Positions 1 through 10,766 of a stretch of DNA of 64,000 nucleotides are shown one piece after another. The stretch's first letter is position 1, and each line of letters opens with the position of its first letter. The notes below the pieces were generated by a model. The model saw nothing but the letters and a program-made list of their open reading frames with translations, ran no database searches and was not told the origin of the DNA. The stretch comes from Cryptomeria japonica. Its lineage: Eukaryota > Streptophyta > Pinopsida > Cupressales > Cupressaceae. The stretch is from NCBI RefSeq assembly GCF_030272615.1, contig NC_081410.1:190237619-190301618 (forward strand), given 5' to 3'. The translations under genes were made by a program, and so were the position numbers.

Positions 1-452
1 ATGGAAAGGGACATATTGTTTCCAGAGAATATTGTTTTGGGGAATTATCCTTATTCTTTAGTTTTCTGACCTCCATCCATAAGTCTTGTAATTGTTTGTG
101 TACCATGAGTATAGGTGATTCTTCCTTTTTAGTAACAAGTGTTTGAACATCATATCCAGTAGGAAGTTTGGCACCTTGTTTTGCTAGTTCTAAGAAATAG
201 TCTTCCTTCTCTTGAGTCATGATAGCTTTCATCATTTTTCTAGTCTTTATCCTTTTGACAGCCACAAATTTCTTTTTCTGGAGGTTCCATATCTTCATCA
301 GCTTCACTTGATGAGGAATCATCATCAGTCTCATGAATATTAAGGTTGTCTTTTTCATCGTATTCTATATCATGTACAGTGGGAGACTCAAATTTATCAA
401 AAACTGGTACTCCTGATGATTGGTTTGAATAGGCATTTTTATGGATTAGTGT
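1..452 (-). pseudogene. Element A: N-terminal gag fragment of a Tat/Ogre-like Ty3/gypsy retrotransposon
   Basis: Read on the minus strand, this is the beginning of a Gag polyprotein that leaves the window at position 1. An acidic stretch (DDDSSSSEADED) comes first. Then, after a one-base frame change in an A-run near 290, comes EKEDYFLELAKQGAKLP, and near the edge ETICPFP. The second motif matches the spacing and residues of RRDRQYFLQMMAQSGAKIP in the gag of element H. The third matches DICPYPFDKS of H, just before the Retrotrans_gag domain. That homology is the reason for assigning A to the same lineage. The exact start codon is unclear; the open frame reaches back to about 452. Gag would form the cytoplasmic particle that packages the RNA. 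The frame change makes this copy non-functional. The rest of A lies to the left of the window. Confidence 0.7.
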
Positions 453-757
453 GACCTAAAGTTGTTTGTAATGCAGAGGTCAAGATCAATTTTAGAGCTA
501 GTTGTTCGGTTAACGAATTGTTTGAGAGAAACAACTGAGATTTTAGTATGGTTTCAGGAAAGATCTATCTTGTATAAGACATTATCTAAGTGACTTAGGT
601 TTGATAGGTAGTTGATTTAACTAGCTGAAAGATGATCGACCAAATCGTGCAACGCAAATGGAAGAGGTACACTGTCTTGATCTGTTTATTCTTTGGATGA
701 TGATAACCAGTATTATGTTTGTTGTAGACTATTCTGTACTGACAAAACCAAGGATTT

Positions 758-1045
758 GTACGATAGGAATTTATAAATAGGATGACAATTTAGTAGCTAT
801 AGGACGACAATAGTTTTGTTTCATACGAGTTGCTGCCTCGTATCGTATGAAAGATGGGTATGTGTAGGACGACAAAAGATTTAGTGCAGTTCTGTTTCGT
901 ACGACACAAGATTTAGCTTTAGATGAATTTTTTTTGGGTTTCATATGACACATGATACAGTAAAGGATGACAAATCACAAGACTTGTACGACACAAGATG
1001 TAATTTAGGACGATAAATAATCAGTTCCATATGATGTTCACAGGA
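758..1045 (+). repeat. Degenerate ~20-bp-period array of GTACGACA-like motif (gag-proximal block of A leader)
   Basis: About a dozen units share a core such as GTACGACACAAG, GGACGACAAAAG, GGACGATAAATA or CATACGAG, followed by a variable AT-rich spacer. The units recur every 20-30 bp. They are too diverged to be a satellite, but the core is repeated clearly. A second block with the same core lies next to the primer-binding site at 2451-2575. Confidence 0.65.
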
Positions 1046-1123
1046 CAGACACTAAAATTCTGAGTTTTTTTTATTGCTGAGTATGACAACTGAGTATGAC
1101 CAATTTTGAGATGGATTGATTTT

Positions 1124-1422
1124 GGACCAGGATGGACTAGTTTTGAATAGAATTTCAACTTAGGATGGACAAGTTCTGACATGGACAGAGTTTTGACTTA
1201 GGATGGACTAGTTCTGACACGTACAAAGTTTTGACTTAGGATGGACTAGTTCTGACACAGACAAAGTTTCGACTTAGGATGGACTATTTCTGACACAGAC
1301 AGAGTTTTGACTTAGGATGGACTAGTTTTGACACGGACATAGTTTTGACTTAGGATGGACTAGTTCTGACACAGACAAAGTTTTGACTTAGGATGGACTA
1401 GTTCTGACATAGACAGAGTTTC
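1124..1422 (+). repeat. 38-bp tandem array (seven regular units plus one diverged unit)
   Basis: Units starting at 1157, 1195, 1233, 1271, 1309, 1347 and 1385 are each exactly 38 bp long. They begin GACTTAGGATGGACTAG and continue TTCTGACACAGACAAAGTTT. A diverged copy starts near 1124, 33 bp before the first regular one. Units differ at a few positions (for example CACAGACAAAG versus CATGGACAGAG). 38 is not a multiple of three and no frame stays open, so this is a non-coding minisatellite inside the leader of A. Confidence 0.92.
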
Positions 1423-2450
1423 TAATCACTAAGTTTGTTTCTTGTCTTCTCTAATGTGCGTATTTCAGTTTTTTTTTGTTTCAAGGATGAAAACACAGAA
1501 AACACGTAGTATGAATAGTAACTCCAATCACAGCATGCAAACCCTATGGAATTTGGTGAGGAAAGAAAAGCTTTGCTTGTAGACTCAGGTACACGCCCAA
1601 TAGCTAATCAGAATACGACCGCTAAGTCTCACACAATGGATTCTCAATGCCATATTATCTGACTCCAAACACTAATGGGGGCATGAAATGACAAGTATCT
1701 TGGGAGAGTTACTATCTCTCTTGCACAAATATTATCTCCCTTTCAAAGGTGAACCAGGTAGCTTCTAATTTTAATTGGATCTAGTAAGGGTTCTATTTGG
1801 CGCGTCGAGGTATAAACTCAATTAAGAGGTCTCCCAGCCTTGAAAACCAAGGTTTAATATACCCAAAGGTACGGAGGAGAGCTATTCCCGAGCACTGTCG
1901 TTGACTTGATTTTCATCAAATCACATTTATTTTATAGTGAGTTGGAGTACTTGGCATTTAGCTATTCCCACTTAGGTCGTTCTCCTCACACCGGACGTAA
2001 CGACTTTAAGATTTTTTCAACCCCTTGGGAGGGTAGGCTTGCTAAAGATATACAAATCTCAAACAAAGAAAAAGCCTCAAGGGTCTGGATTTCTGATTGT
2101 CTAGAAAAAAGACAAGAGCATACTCTCCTACCTCTCAGAATCTTCTAAAAACACAAACAATAGATTTGTTCTTTAACCAGATAGCAAGTTAGGTGCCTAA
2201 AAATGAATTTAAAGAATACACGATGTTTAGTCGATTCTCCTCAGGCAACCTACAACGACAATGAATCAGTAGTCATATTGTCTTTGTGCGACAAGCATAT
2301 TCTTCGATAAGCGTTCTATAAAAAATTGATTAGGCTGTAAAAAATTCTGAGATAGACAGATAAACAGTCAGGGTCAGTTGTCAGAATAATCAATTTTAAT
2401 CAGAAAACCAAAATCATGAAATTTGCCTTTTTAACCAGAAAATACAGAGT

Positions 2451-2575
2451 TGTACGACAAAGTTTTAGCTCGTACGATATAGGATTCCATCTTCTACGAT
2501 ACAAGATTAATACTCATACGATACTTGCAGTTTGTCATTTCAGCCTATGAAAATTGTCGTACGAGATGTATGGAC
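2451..2575 (+). repeat. Second GTACGACA-type block (PBS-proximal block of A leader)
   Basis: Four to five units at about 21-23-bp spacing: TTGTACGACAAAG, CGTACGATATAGG, CTACGATACAAG, CATACGATACTTG, then GTCGTACGAGATG. The core is the same as in the 758-1045 block, now within 210 bp of the 5' LTR. Confidence 0.6.
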
Positions 2576-2656
2576 GAAAATCCAAAAAATTTGAAATTTG
2601 GAAAATAACAAAAAAAAAAAGCAGTTAGTCTTGGAGGCTGAAAAATGTAGTCTTCT

Positions 2657-2674
2657 GCCCCACGGTGGGCACCA
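2657..2674 (-). promoter_or_regulatory. Element A primer-binding site
   Basis: The minus strand reads TGGTGCCCACCGTGGGGC, which begins with TGG as the complement of a tRNA 3' CCA end must. It resembles the lysine-tRNA-type sites of plant retrotransposons, which read TGGCGCCCACCGTGGGGC, with one C-to-T change at the CpG. It lies four bases from the end of the minus-strand 5' LTR, which fixes both the orientation of A and this LTR as its 5' LTR. Confidence 0.75.
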
Positions 2675-2678
2675 TAGA

Positions 2679-3831
2679 TGTGTGTGTGAAAAAGGGTCTG
2701 TAGCTACAAGCACAACACTTCAATTAAGTCATTACATGTATGGTTAGTAAATCCATAATCAATAAGTAATAAACCATAACAAAGTGACTAATTGCCTTCT
2801 AAAAGATGCGAGTATAAGATTGCTCTCAGATTTTTATAAGCAATACCAGTGACTAGACTACACCAAGATGAAGGATTTAATCTATAAGATATTTAACTAT
2901 ATGGATGCAAGATGGATGAATAATTCAAGCAAACAATGGATTCAAGCAATATGGATGAGTAAAACTAAATATGGATGCAAATAATCTAAAAAGCACAATG
3001 ATCTTCAATGACTCTAGAGCGAAATTAGCATGATAATAATCTCCAAGCGTGTTCTCAAAAATCTCTGGGGTAAATTGGAATGAGAGCTGAAGGTTGAATT
3101 TATAGAGAATTACAAGAGAGATGATGAAAAAGCTCAATTTAGGATTAATTGAAATAATTGAGAAATCAGGTTTAGTTAACCTTGAGATAGATTCCAATTA
3201 TAGTTTAATTGAAATGCATTTAGAAAAGAAGTTCAAGTTGCATTGGAAATAATAATTAAATTAATTCCATGCATTTGTGATAAAAATAGATAATTCCATG
3301 CATATATTTGATTTATTCAAGGAAAAGGTCTTTTCAATGCAATTGAACTTCTTTTTCTGAAAAGCTTTGAGTTCCAATTTTAGAGAATAATTCAATAACT
3401 CAATTAAATTACTTTTATGATTTCAAGTTCTAAATTTAGAAAAGAAATAATATCTCAAGTTTGATTTCTCTCTCAATTCAATTCTTTTTGTTTAATTTTC
3501 AATTCAACTCTTGCTTTGTGATTAATTCCTCTTTTGTAATAAATTAATTCCTTTTGCACGATTAAATGACACATTTATTAATTAATTAAATATGCAAGGA
3601 TATTTAATAAATTAAAGTAGGATAATTGATCAAAATGATATTCTTGGAAATGATTCAATTAATTAAATAAATATTTAATTAATATTGAGTAATTGAATTC
3701 CCATGTGATATTTGATGATTAAAGAATTAATAATGTGCTCAAGGTTGATTTAATTGCCTTTGGTTAGGACCTTGGTGAAGTTGTCGAGATTAGGGGCCCA
3801 TAGTTTAGATGACCATTTTTAGGGTATTACA
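2679..3831 (-). mobile_element. Element A: 5' LTR
   Basis: About 1153 bp, TG...CA on either strand. The minus strand starts TGTAATACCCTAAAAATGG and ends in a run of CA repeats, followed by the primer-binding site. The U3 half (3240-3780) is very AT-rich, with many ATTAATTAA-type steps, as in the LTRs of H. A TATA box is present. The inner end could be 2679 or a few bases further because of the TG repeat. The outer end at 3831 borders the interior of element B, so A appears to be inserted in B. The expected duplication partner of AGGTG (3832-3836) is outside the window. Confidence 0.75.
3097..3106 (-). promoter_or_regulatory. TATA box in the LTR of A
   Basis: The minus strand reads CTCTATAAATTC. 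It lies downstream of the AT-rich U3-like part and about 420 bp from the primer-binding site, where an LTR promoter is expected. It was found by eye from sequence and position only. Confidence 0.45.
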
Positions 3832-3927
3832 AGGTGCTCTTATATATTTCCCAAGTAAAGATAGACTGGTAGGAGTAACTTATACCAGAAAGAAGAAGAG
3901 TGGAGGAAGAGTTGATACAAAGGCTAA

Positions 3928-5721
3928 AAAGAAGCTCAAAAAGGATTAAAACAAGGTAATAACACTGACACCCAATCAAATGTGGAAATTAAAGAGGTTA
4001 GAAGAAGTGGAAGAAATGTAACTCCAACGATTGATGAATTGGTCCATGGGATCAAAGAATTTGGAGGTTTGTTCGGTGTTAGAAAAGCATATTCCCTCTG
4101 TCATGAAGAAGAGAAAAGAAGAATTGAGGAAGCACTGATCTGGAACTTGCACAATTTTTGCATAACTCCCAATGAATTATATGGAATAATCCCATCATAT
4201 TTGCAAGATCAAATTGAATGGAGATGGAAAACAACTCTAGCTATTGAGAAAGAACACAAGATAAAAACACTCATGGAAGTGCAACATGATTTAGATCTTG
4301 ATCAAGCTTCACCAGTGGCTGAAGCATGCATTCACCATTTTAAGATAAGAAATATAATAGGGAGAGTCACTATATGTGAAGTTGAAGCAGTTCATGAAGA
4401 AGGTGTTGCCCTGTGGAAGAAAATCTTGACCCAACAAAAGGAAGCTGAAGAAGAAATAGCAAAGGGAACAAAATAGGACCAAGGTGCAACTGCCCTTGAC
4501 AAAGGGAAAGGTAAAGACAAAGACTCTACTGAAGGTTTTTATGTTTTCTTAGTTGAGGACATCATAGGAATTGTTGTGTCAGACATTCCCAATTTGACAA
4601 AGGACGTCCAACAACCGGTTCACACTACACCGATGAAGGGAGCTGATCAATCTAAGCAACCTGGTCAAGATGAAGTGACAATTGAAGATATTCCTTATGA
4701 AGATACACCCCACAAAACTTCATTGACACCAAATCCTATTCTGACAAAAAAAGGCTAAGAGGAAGACAAGAAAGTAGAGGATAAGAAAGCAATGTTGGAT
4801 ACTCCTCCGCCAAAGAGGAAGTTAGACTTAGAAAAAGAAAGTGAAAAGAAGAAAGTAAAACTCACCACTGTAGCCAGTTCTGAGGTTGAGACTATAGAAA
4901 AGGAAGATGAAATAGAGGAGGAAGAAGAGGAAGACTCGATCATTGATATAAAGAAAATGACTCCCAAGAAATTGATGAAAGTCTCAGAAAAAACTGAAAA
5001 GGCTAAATTGAGAGGAAAGAAAAAGAAGGCAAGAATTATCAATTCTTCCAAGACAATTCTATCTGACCTAATTCCTAAGAGTGTTGTTGATGAAAATGCA
5101 CCCATCATTGATCAGTTGGGCACTGTTGTAACAAAAATCGGTTGAGAGGCAACCGATCTGGAAAAGGTTGCAGCAAGACAATATGAATCAAAGAGAGGAG
5201 AAAAACTATGGGAAGAAATATCAGTTGGAAAAGTTGCCCTCTCCAACCGCACATAAGAGGTGAAAAGTATACTACAAGAAGTTGGCCAATTATTGGTCAA
5301 ATCTTCAAGTTTTACTGATTTAATCAGAGATCTAGAAGATAAAAGAACTCAGACTCAAAGAGAAATTCAAGATCTGATAGGTTCTTTTGATCCTCTTAAC
5401 AACTCAACAACAATTTTTAATAGCAATGTAAAACAACTCAATCATGAAATCAAAAGGCTAAAAGAAGAAGAGGACAAATGAGGTTTTAGTTTGTTAGAGC
5501 TACAATGCAATCTGGCACCAATTATTGATTTCATGCAAAGGAATGTTAAAAAAGCAGAATGTCTCATAAATGAACCCGACTGTCAAACAATTGATGATAT
5601 GGAGAATTTTGTTGCAGTTTTGCATGCATACTTCACCACCATGAAATAGGTAAAGCCTTTATGGGAATCCTCTTTGACAATAGCTTAAGAAAATTTCAAA
5701 GAAATTTTTGCTTTACTTTGA
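3928..5721 (+). pseudogene. Element B: 3' ORF of a Sirevirus-like copia element, coiled-coil and charged protein
   Basis: A single plus-strand frame of about 598 codons runs to a natural-looking TGA at 5719. It is interrupted by seven stop codons (4474, 4756, 5143, 5254, 5479, 5647, 5686) but by no frameshift. The first 165 codons are globular-looking and rich in Trp and His (SGRNVTPTIDELVHG, LIWNLHNFCITPNELYG). The middle is highly charged, with acidic EEEEEED next to basic KLRGKKKKAR. The end is heptad-like (NVKQLNHEIKRLKEEED) and probably coiled coil. It lies between where pol should end and the polypurine tract, the position of the extra or envelope-like ORF of Sireviruses. I do not recognise a known domain and see no signal peptide or membrane segment. 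It could equally be a captured gene. The start is unknown, because the frame is stopped at 3925 and A begins at 3831. Confidence 0.55.
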
Positions 5722-5753
5722 TAAATTATTTTGTATAGTCTTTGCATTGATGT

Positions 5754-5863
5754 CAAAAGGGGGAGTTTTGGAGATTTGTACATTATGAGTAACAGGGGTT
5801 AAAACTAGGGGCCAAAACCGACACATTTTTATAGTGTTTTCCACCAATGCCAAAGGGGGAGTT
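5754..5863 (+). promoter_or_regulatory. Element B: two polypurine tracts before the 3' LTR
   Basis: CAAAAGGGGGAGTTTTGG at 5754 and CAAAGGGGGAGTT at 5851 are near-copies 97 bp apart; the second touches the LTR. The polypurine tract primes plus-strand DNA synthesis in reverse transcription. Several copies of it upstream of the 3' LTR are a known trait of Sireviruses, which supports placing B there. Confidence 0.75.
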
Positions 5864-7117
5864 TGTTGGCATTTTGGTGCATTTTGTATGACCTACGAAT
5901 GAATTGGTTGTCATTGTCGGCAACATCATCTTCTAAGTCTTCATAGTCCATTGACAAAGAAGTAAAGGATAATCGGTAAAGAACAAGAGTTCTTATTCCT
6001 ATCGACAGTGAGTAGAGCGGTATACAGAGGTTAATTGACTAAGAAATGTGTAGATAGGGTAAGTAGAGTGTAGACCGACTAAGCAGTGAGTAGACCAACA
6101 CACAGGAGGTCAACCGACTAAGCAATGAACATATCAGTACATAGGAGGATAATAGGCTAAGTAGTTAATAGACTGGTATACAAGAGGTAACCGATTAGGC
6201 AGAATTTGATCGGTACACCGACATAATAGGAGTCTGAAACCGACAAACTTGGAAACATTTAGTTAACATCCAGTTGAACTGACAGTCAACCGATGAACTT
6301 ATCGACATGAACGACTGTCTTGACCGATATTCCTGGAATGATTTCTGGAGATTAATTTATGGCGCGGTAACATAATTTTGAATTCGATATTTTGGAGGGA
6401 AAGTTGGCATCAGAACCAAAGGCTAATATATTCACACAATCGATTCTAAGTAGGTTGTTGTTCATGCAAAAAGAGATCTATGAAAGTGAACACAGGGGGA
6501 GCATAATAGAGTGTAGGTGAAAGAGGCATGAAACGGTGAAGCCGACACCGATTAGAAAAATAGAGTATGCAGAGTAGATCTATGAGATAGAGGTATTGTC
6601 ATTAGATAGATCAAATCATCCTTGTTGCATTCTAACAATTGCAACATTGTAAATCCCTTAACAGGGTGAACCTTAACCGGTCCTTTATTTAGAATCTCTT
6701 AACCGAGTCACTTTGGATATGGAGTTGTAAACCCTCTAGGAAGGTGAACTTTAACAGGTTCTAAGGTATTTTTAACCGGACACCAGTCACTCCTAACAGG
6801 GTGATGCTCTAAGAAAGAATAGATTGTAAGCTCTTAACAAGGCACCTTTCTTCACTGCAGTAAGAGAGAATGTGGGTTATCCCCACCATGGTTTTCTCCC
6901 TCTAACTGAGGGGTTCCAAGTATAATTACCTATGTTATGTGATATGTATGTGTGCATGCAAATCTCTTTTCTATGATGTTATTTTCTTTCATGATTTACA
7001 CAATGTTTAAGACAATGGAAAGGATAGTTGCAGACCGGTTATTTTGATTGGTTGAAATATGTGGAAATTGCTTTAACTGATTCACCCCCCCTCTCAGTCA
7101 TCGATTAAATACTAACA
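5864..7117 (+). mobile_element. Element B: 3' LTR (Sirevirus-like copia)
   Basis: 1254 bp, starting TGTTGGCATTTTGG directly after the polypurine tract and ending ATACTAACA. The last 40 bp hold GATTCACCCCCCCTCTCAG, a block seen near the end of many copia LTRs of this type. The same block (reverse orientation) marks the related copies at 9864-10749 and 16238-17675. The LTR is rich in CCGAC and ACCGG motifs, and 6019-6210 is an imperfect tandem repeat. The right end abuts element C, so B is inserted in C; its left end is outside the window. Confidence 0.75.
6019..6210 (+). repeat. Imperfect ~39-bp tandem repeat within the LTR of B
   Basis: Diverged units contain ATACAGAGG or ACACAGGAGG, then ACCGACTAAG-like text, then a GTAGAC or GAACAT end. 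Starts lie near 6022, 6099, 6139 and 6178, so the spacing is 39-40 bp, with a 77-bp first interval equal to two units. Confidence 0.5.
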
Positions 7118-9060
7118 ACTCCCTCCAAATCAGGTGTACTAGGCCACTTTGCTAAAAAAAACAATCTAGGATCTAGTGAAGATGAATGCATAACAATATC
7201 CAAAGACTCAAGTGTCTCCCTTAAAGATGAAGAGTCCTCCTCCAAATGTTGTACATAAGTATCCACAATCATATCAAACTCAAAAGAAGGATAATATAGT
7301 GAATGGGCAAGAGGGTCAGAGTGCTCCCTTGCAACAATTGAATAAGGATCGTCTCCATCAAAGAGAAGATGGTTATCATCAATGATGTTCCTAAAGTTTG
7401 CAATGTAGGACTCCACAAACAAACCTGCAATATTTGTCAAGTAATCATCCCAAGGAACTACATCTGGAAGACAATGTATATCTTGGTCCACTGAATCATA
7501 AGACGCCAAAAATGTAGCAACACAAGCATCATCGGGAGCAACAATAGATGTGATATCAATAGGAGGAGATGAAATTCAAGGCTCAAGATCCATATAACAT
7601 GCAAGAACACCCAATCTCAAGTAATTGAAGTTCTCCTTGATATTGGAATCCACACTAGAAGTGTGATCATCATTGGAAGAATTAAAGTCATCAATAGGAA
7701 CAAAGTCTAAAAAGGAGTATCAATGAGATGCATGATCCACCACCTCAGTAGTAATGATAGCTCTACTCTCCAAGTTTCTAGTGATAACTGAATCAAGAGT
7801 GAATGCCATAGTCTTTCTTGTTGCACCATGAGTGATTTGATAGATGGAAAGAATATTGTTTGTCAAATGAGGTACACACAAAACATCATTGAAGGTGTTA
7901 TCCCTAAAATTAGCAGAACCCTTCCCAATCAGATTCATATATGTATGATAGCCTATCGAAATCAGTGGCATGTTGCAATACTCAAATGAAGAGAACATAA
8001 CTATGAATATGCCATATGATGAGAGATTATGAATCTAGAAGCCATCTCCCTGAATCATGACCTATAGTAGCACAAAGAGATTGTACTTTGTTCTTACTTG
8101 TCCCAAAAATGTGACTCTTTTCATTATCAAATTCTATATCTTTCAAGAAGAATCTAAAGTAGACATGATTCTATTCTTCTCAAGAAGATGCTTCAATTCA
8201 TCAATATGCTTCTTGTAACAATGGTGTTCTACGTGTCCTAACTTCTTGCAATGTGCACAAGTAAGCTCCTTCTTAGATGATTTACTCTTGGGAGGGGATT
8301 TAGAATCTATTTTCTAAGGAGAGGAAGATTGTTCTCTATCCTTCAGTGGCATTGGATTTGATTGCTTTTGATTCTTGTTAGAACCTTTCTCATGAATAGC
8401 CACCAAAGCATGTGACTTTGATGACTTGAGAATGCCCATTATTTTCAACTTTTCTTGTTCAAGCAGTGAATGAATTAAAGGATGGTCTAGTATAGGTACT
8501 CCCTATTGTCAACTGATGAGTGTGGAAATGAGAAACGTAAGTTGCACATTCAAAAGGAAGCTTCCCCAACAAATTGAAGACCAACTATGCATCCTTCTTC
8601 TTAATGTCACAATCTTTGAGTTGTTCTCTTAGCTCATTTTCTATAATGATGTAGTAATCAATTGTATCAAAATTATTAAGATCCAAGCTTAGTAGATCAA
8701 TTTCAAGATTTCAAGTGTGTATCCTCTAATCTAATCAACTTGACCATATAATTGACCAAGTATATCTCAAGCTTCCTTGATTGTCTTACACTTCTCAATA
8801 TGAAAGATAAGACTAGGTGATATATATTTATTAACATTCCAAGAGCCATAGAACGTTTGATGAGCCATTCAATTTTTTATATTAGGATCAACTTTAGGAC
8901 TTGAGCATTTTGAAATTGTGTCATCAACACAATGATTTAAACCTTTTTCCATTAGTTTACTCTATGCATTGACTTTCCATGTTGCATAATTATGTTGTGT
9001 TAAAAGTGGAAATTTAGGAGAAATCATAATTGAAAATCAAAGGAGCACAAGAGAGAGAGG
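7118..9060 (-). pseudogene. Element C: copia gag and protease region, decayed
   Basis: Minus-strand remnant of a Ty1/copia polyprotein. Reading from the right, the Gag start is near 9030 (ISPKFPLLTQHNYATWKVNA, matching the usual copia NYxxW opening). A CCHC zinc knuckle lies near 8225-8270 (CAHCKKLGHVEHHC, spacing CX2CX4HX4C, intact). Then comes 7720-7998 with MNLIGKGSANF and FNDVLCVPHLTNNILSIYQ, the stretch after the protease that precedes integrase in copia Pol. A further 130 residues (7105-7509) continue in the same frame as 7720-7998 across stop codons. The gag part has several frameshifts. Reverse transcriptase and integrase are not here; they should lie to the left, beyond the point at 7117 where B inserted. 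No LTR or primer site could be recognised on the right side. Confidence 0.7.
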
Positions 9061-9863
9061 TACAACCACATAAGACACCCCCCCCAAAAAAACAAAAAAA
9101 CAAAAAAAAAAATCAGTCAACCAAATAACCCCCCCAAAATGATTGTTTGGCACTTTATACTTAGTGCGTTTACAATGGGCACTTGCAAAACAAGGTAGTG
9201 TATTTCTGATTTCAACAATTGCAGTTGCCTCAATCAGGCTATAGAGAACTCAAATTACTAATGCAAAAGACCAAGCTAAGATCTAAGCATTACAATCACC
9301 AAAATAGGCCAAAAAAGACCATATGTTGAAAGTACAGTTTCTACTCACAATCATGACAAACCGATAGCACCAAAGTGAAGTAGATGAAAAATCATGCACT
9401 TTAAAATAAATGGCACTTGATAGTAAGTTCGTATGAGCCTGGATGAATCCTTCAAAATTGCAAAAATGAGGATTACTTAGCTATAGTTGTGAAAGACTTA
9501 ATTTTATGAAAAAAATGTGCATCAAAATTAAAATCTGATTTCACCACTATACAGAGCACAAAAAAATAGCCCAAATAAAAAAATCAATGAAAAAGGAGCT
9601 CAGATGAGCAAGTTATGGGATTTTGAATATCAGCTCCAAATCCAAAACTGCAAAGTGTGAAGGGGGGAAAAAATATTATCCTTCATTCCTTGTGGGGTGA
9701 AAAGTTATACTATTTAAATAATCCAATGCATAATTAGTTTACCAAAACACTATGTGAGGCATCATTAAGTACCTACTAGCTCATATTCTGATTGATTCAT
9801 TGACTAGATGTGTGACATTGACCTAATCACCTTGTGTGCCACATGGTGCCTGTTTTGACCATG
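9061..9863. other. No gene seen
   Basis: AT-rich sequence with short C-runs and A-runs near 9080-9135 (CCCCCCC, then A-rich). It lies upstream of the gag of C on the minus strand, so it could be the leader and part of the 5' LTR of C, but I found no primer-binding site and no second LTR copy. No open frame of interest. Confidence 0.5.
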
Positions 9864-10749
9864 TGATGATGTGGTGCGAGTTGTTGAATATCTTGCAAAC
9901 TGAGAGGGGGGGTGAATCAGTTGACAACAAATTTAACTTTTTAACCTTAATGCAGAAATCCAGAATATTAAGCATAATTAATAGAATTAGAAAATGCATG
10001 CACAATTCCGATTAGACACAAGAAACACCAAAATTTATTTGGAAAACCCAAAGAGGGAAAAACCATGGAGAATGCTAATTATTGATATATAAACACCGGT
10101 TAAGGTGATTTTTTACAAAGGGTGGCTCATTGCCAATGTGCTCACTACTGGTGGGCTCACTACCAATATGCTCACTACAGATGGGCTCATTTCCTTGAAA
10201 GGCTCATTGTCAAAGAAGAAAGAAAAACAAAGAGAATCCACCACAAGAACATAGTCTGTACTACTAGAGCTACTTCTGGTAAATATCTCACACAATCATT
10301 GGATTCCTTCAATCTCTCATGTCTTTAACACAAAAAGCCATATATTAAATCATCAAATAAAACTCCAATATATAATATCTTTGGAAATCATAATTCTCAA
10401 TGTCGGCTAAGACAAAGATCTAAAATAAGCCTCCACTAAACATTCTGGTGGTGGCAAGGAATGAAAAGTGGACCATATGACATAGTTCCTCAACACGCTA
10501 CATAGATCACCAAGGCCAGACCTAAAATGCATCTGCACGCTATGCAATCTCAATATTTGGTCTAAGGCCTCGAGCTCCAGACCACTCCGGACCCAAAGAT
10601 AATATATAAAATCATCTTTCAAGGTACCAAAAGCATCTGGTGAAACCGAAAAACCTTCAACCGCACGACATACCTAAAATGAACACTCTTGCTCATGATA
10701 CCACATCCAGACTTCATCAAGACCAAAGGATTTGACATCAATGATAACA
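9864..10749 (-). mobile_element. Element D: LTR-like copy related to the LTR of B
   Basis: On the minus strand it starts TGTTATCATTGATGTCAAAT and ends with CACCCCCCCTCTCAG, then CATCA. The region 10030-10080 holds GAAAACCCAAAGAGGG and AAAACCATGG. Both text blocks recur in F (16238-17675) and, reversed, in B. The right edge is supported by the AACA end at 10749; the left edge at 9864 is set by comparison with F (both begin TGATG on the plus strand). The candidate duplications (CCATG and CATAA) do not match, so the copy may be truncated or old. No internal coding. Confidence 0.5.
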
Positions 10750-10766
10750 CATAATGTAATGCTAAC

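Larger units (their letters stand above)
453..2656 (-). other. Element A: 5' leader between primer-binding site and gag
   Basis: About 2.2 kb with no convincing coding frame. It holds two blocks of a degenerate motif with a period of about 20 bp and one regular 38-bp array, listed separately. Short blocks in the middle (around 1830-2010) resemble the leader of element H near 45080-45290: both contain CTCCCAGCC, and both contain GTCGTTCTC followed by CTCAC. This suggests that A and H are related families with homologous leaders. I see no gene here. Confidence 0.6.

Noticed and set aside
9859-10754. Target duplication for element D
   Set aside because: CCATG on the left and CATAA on the right match only partly; no exact duplication was found.
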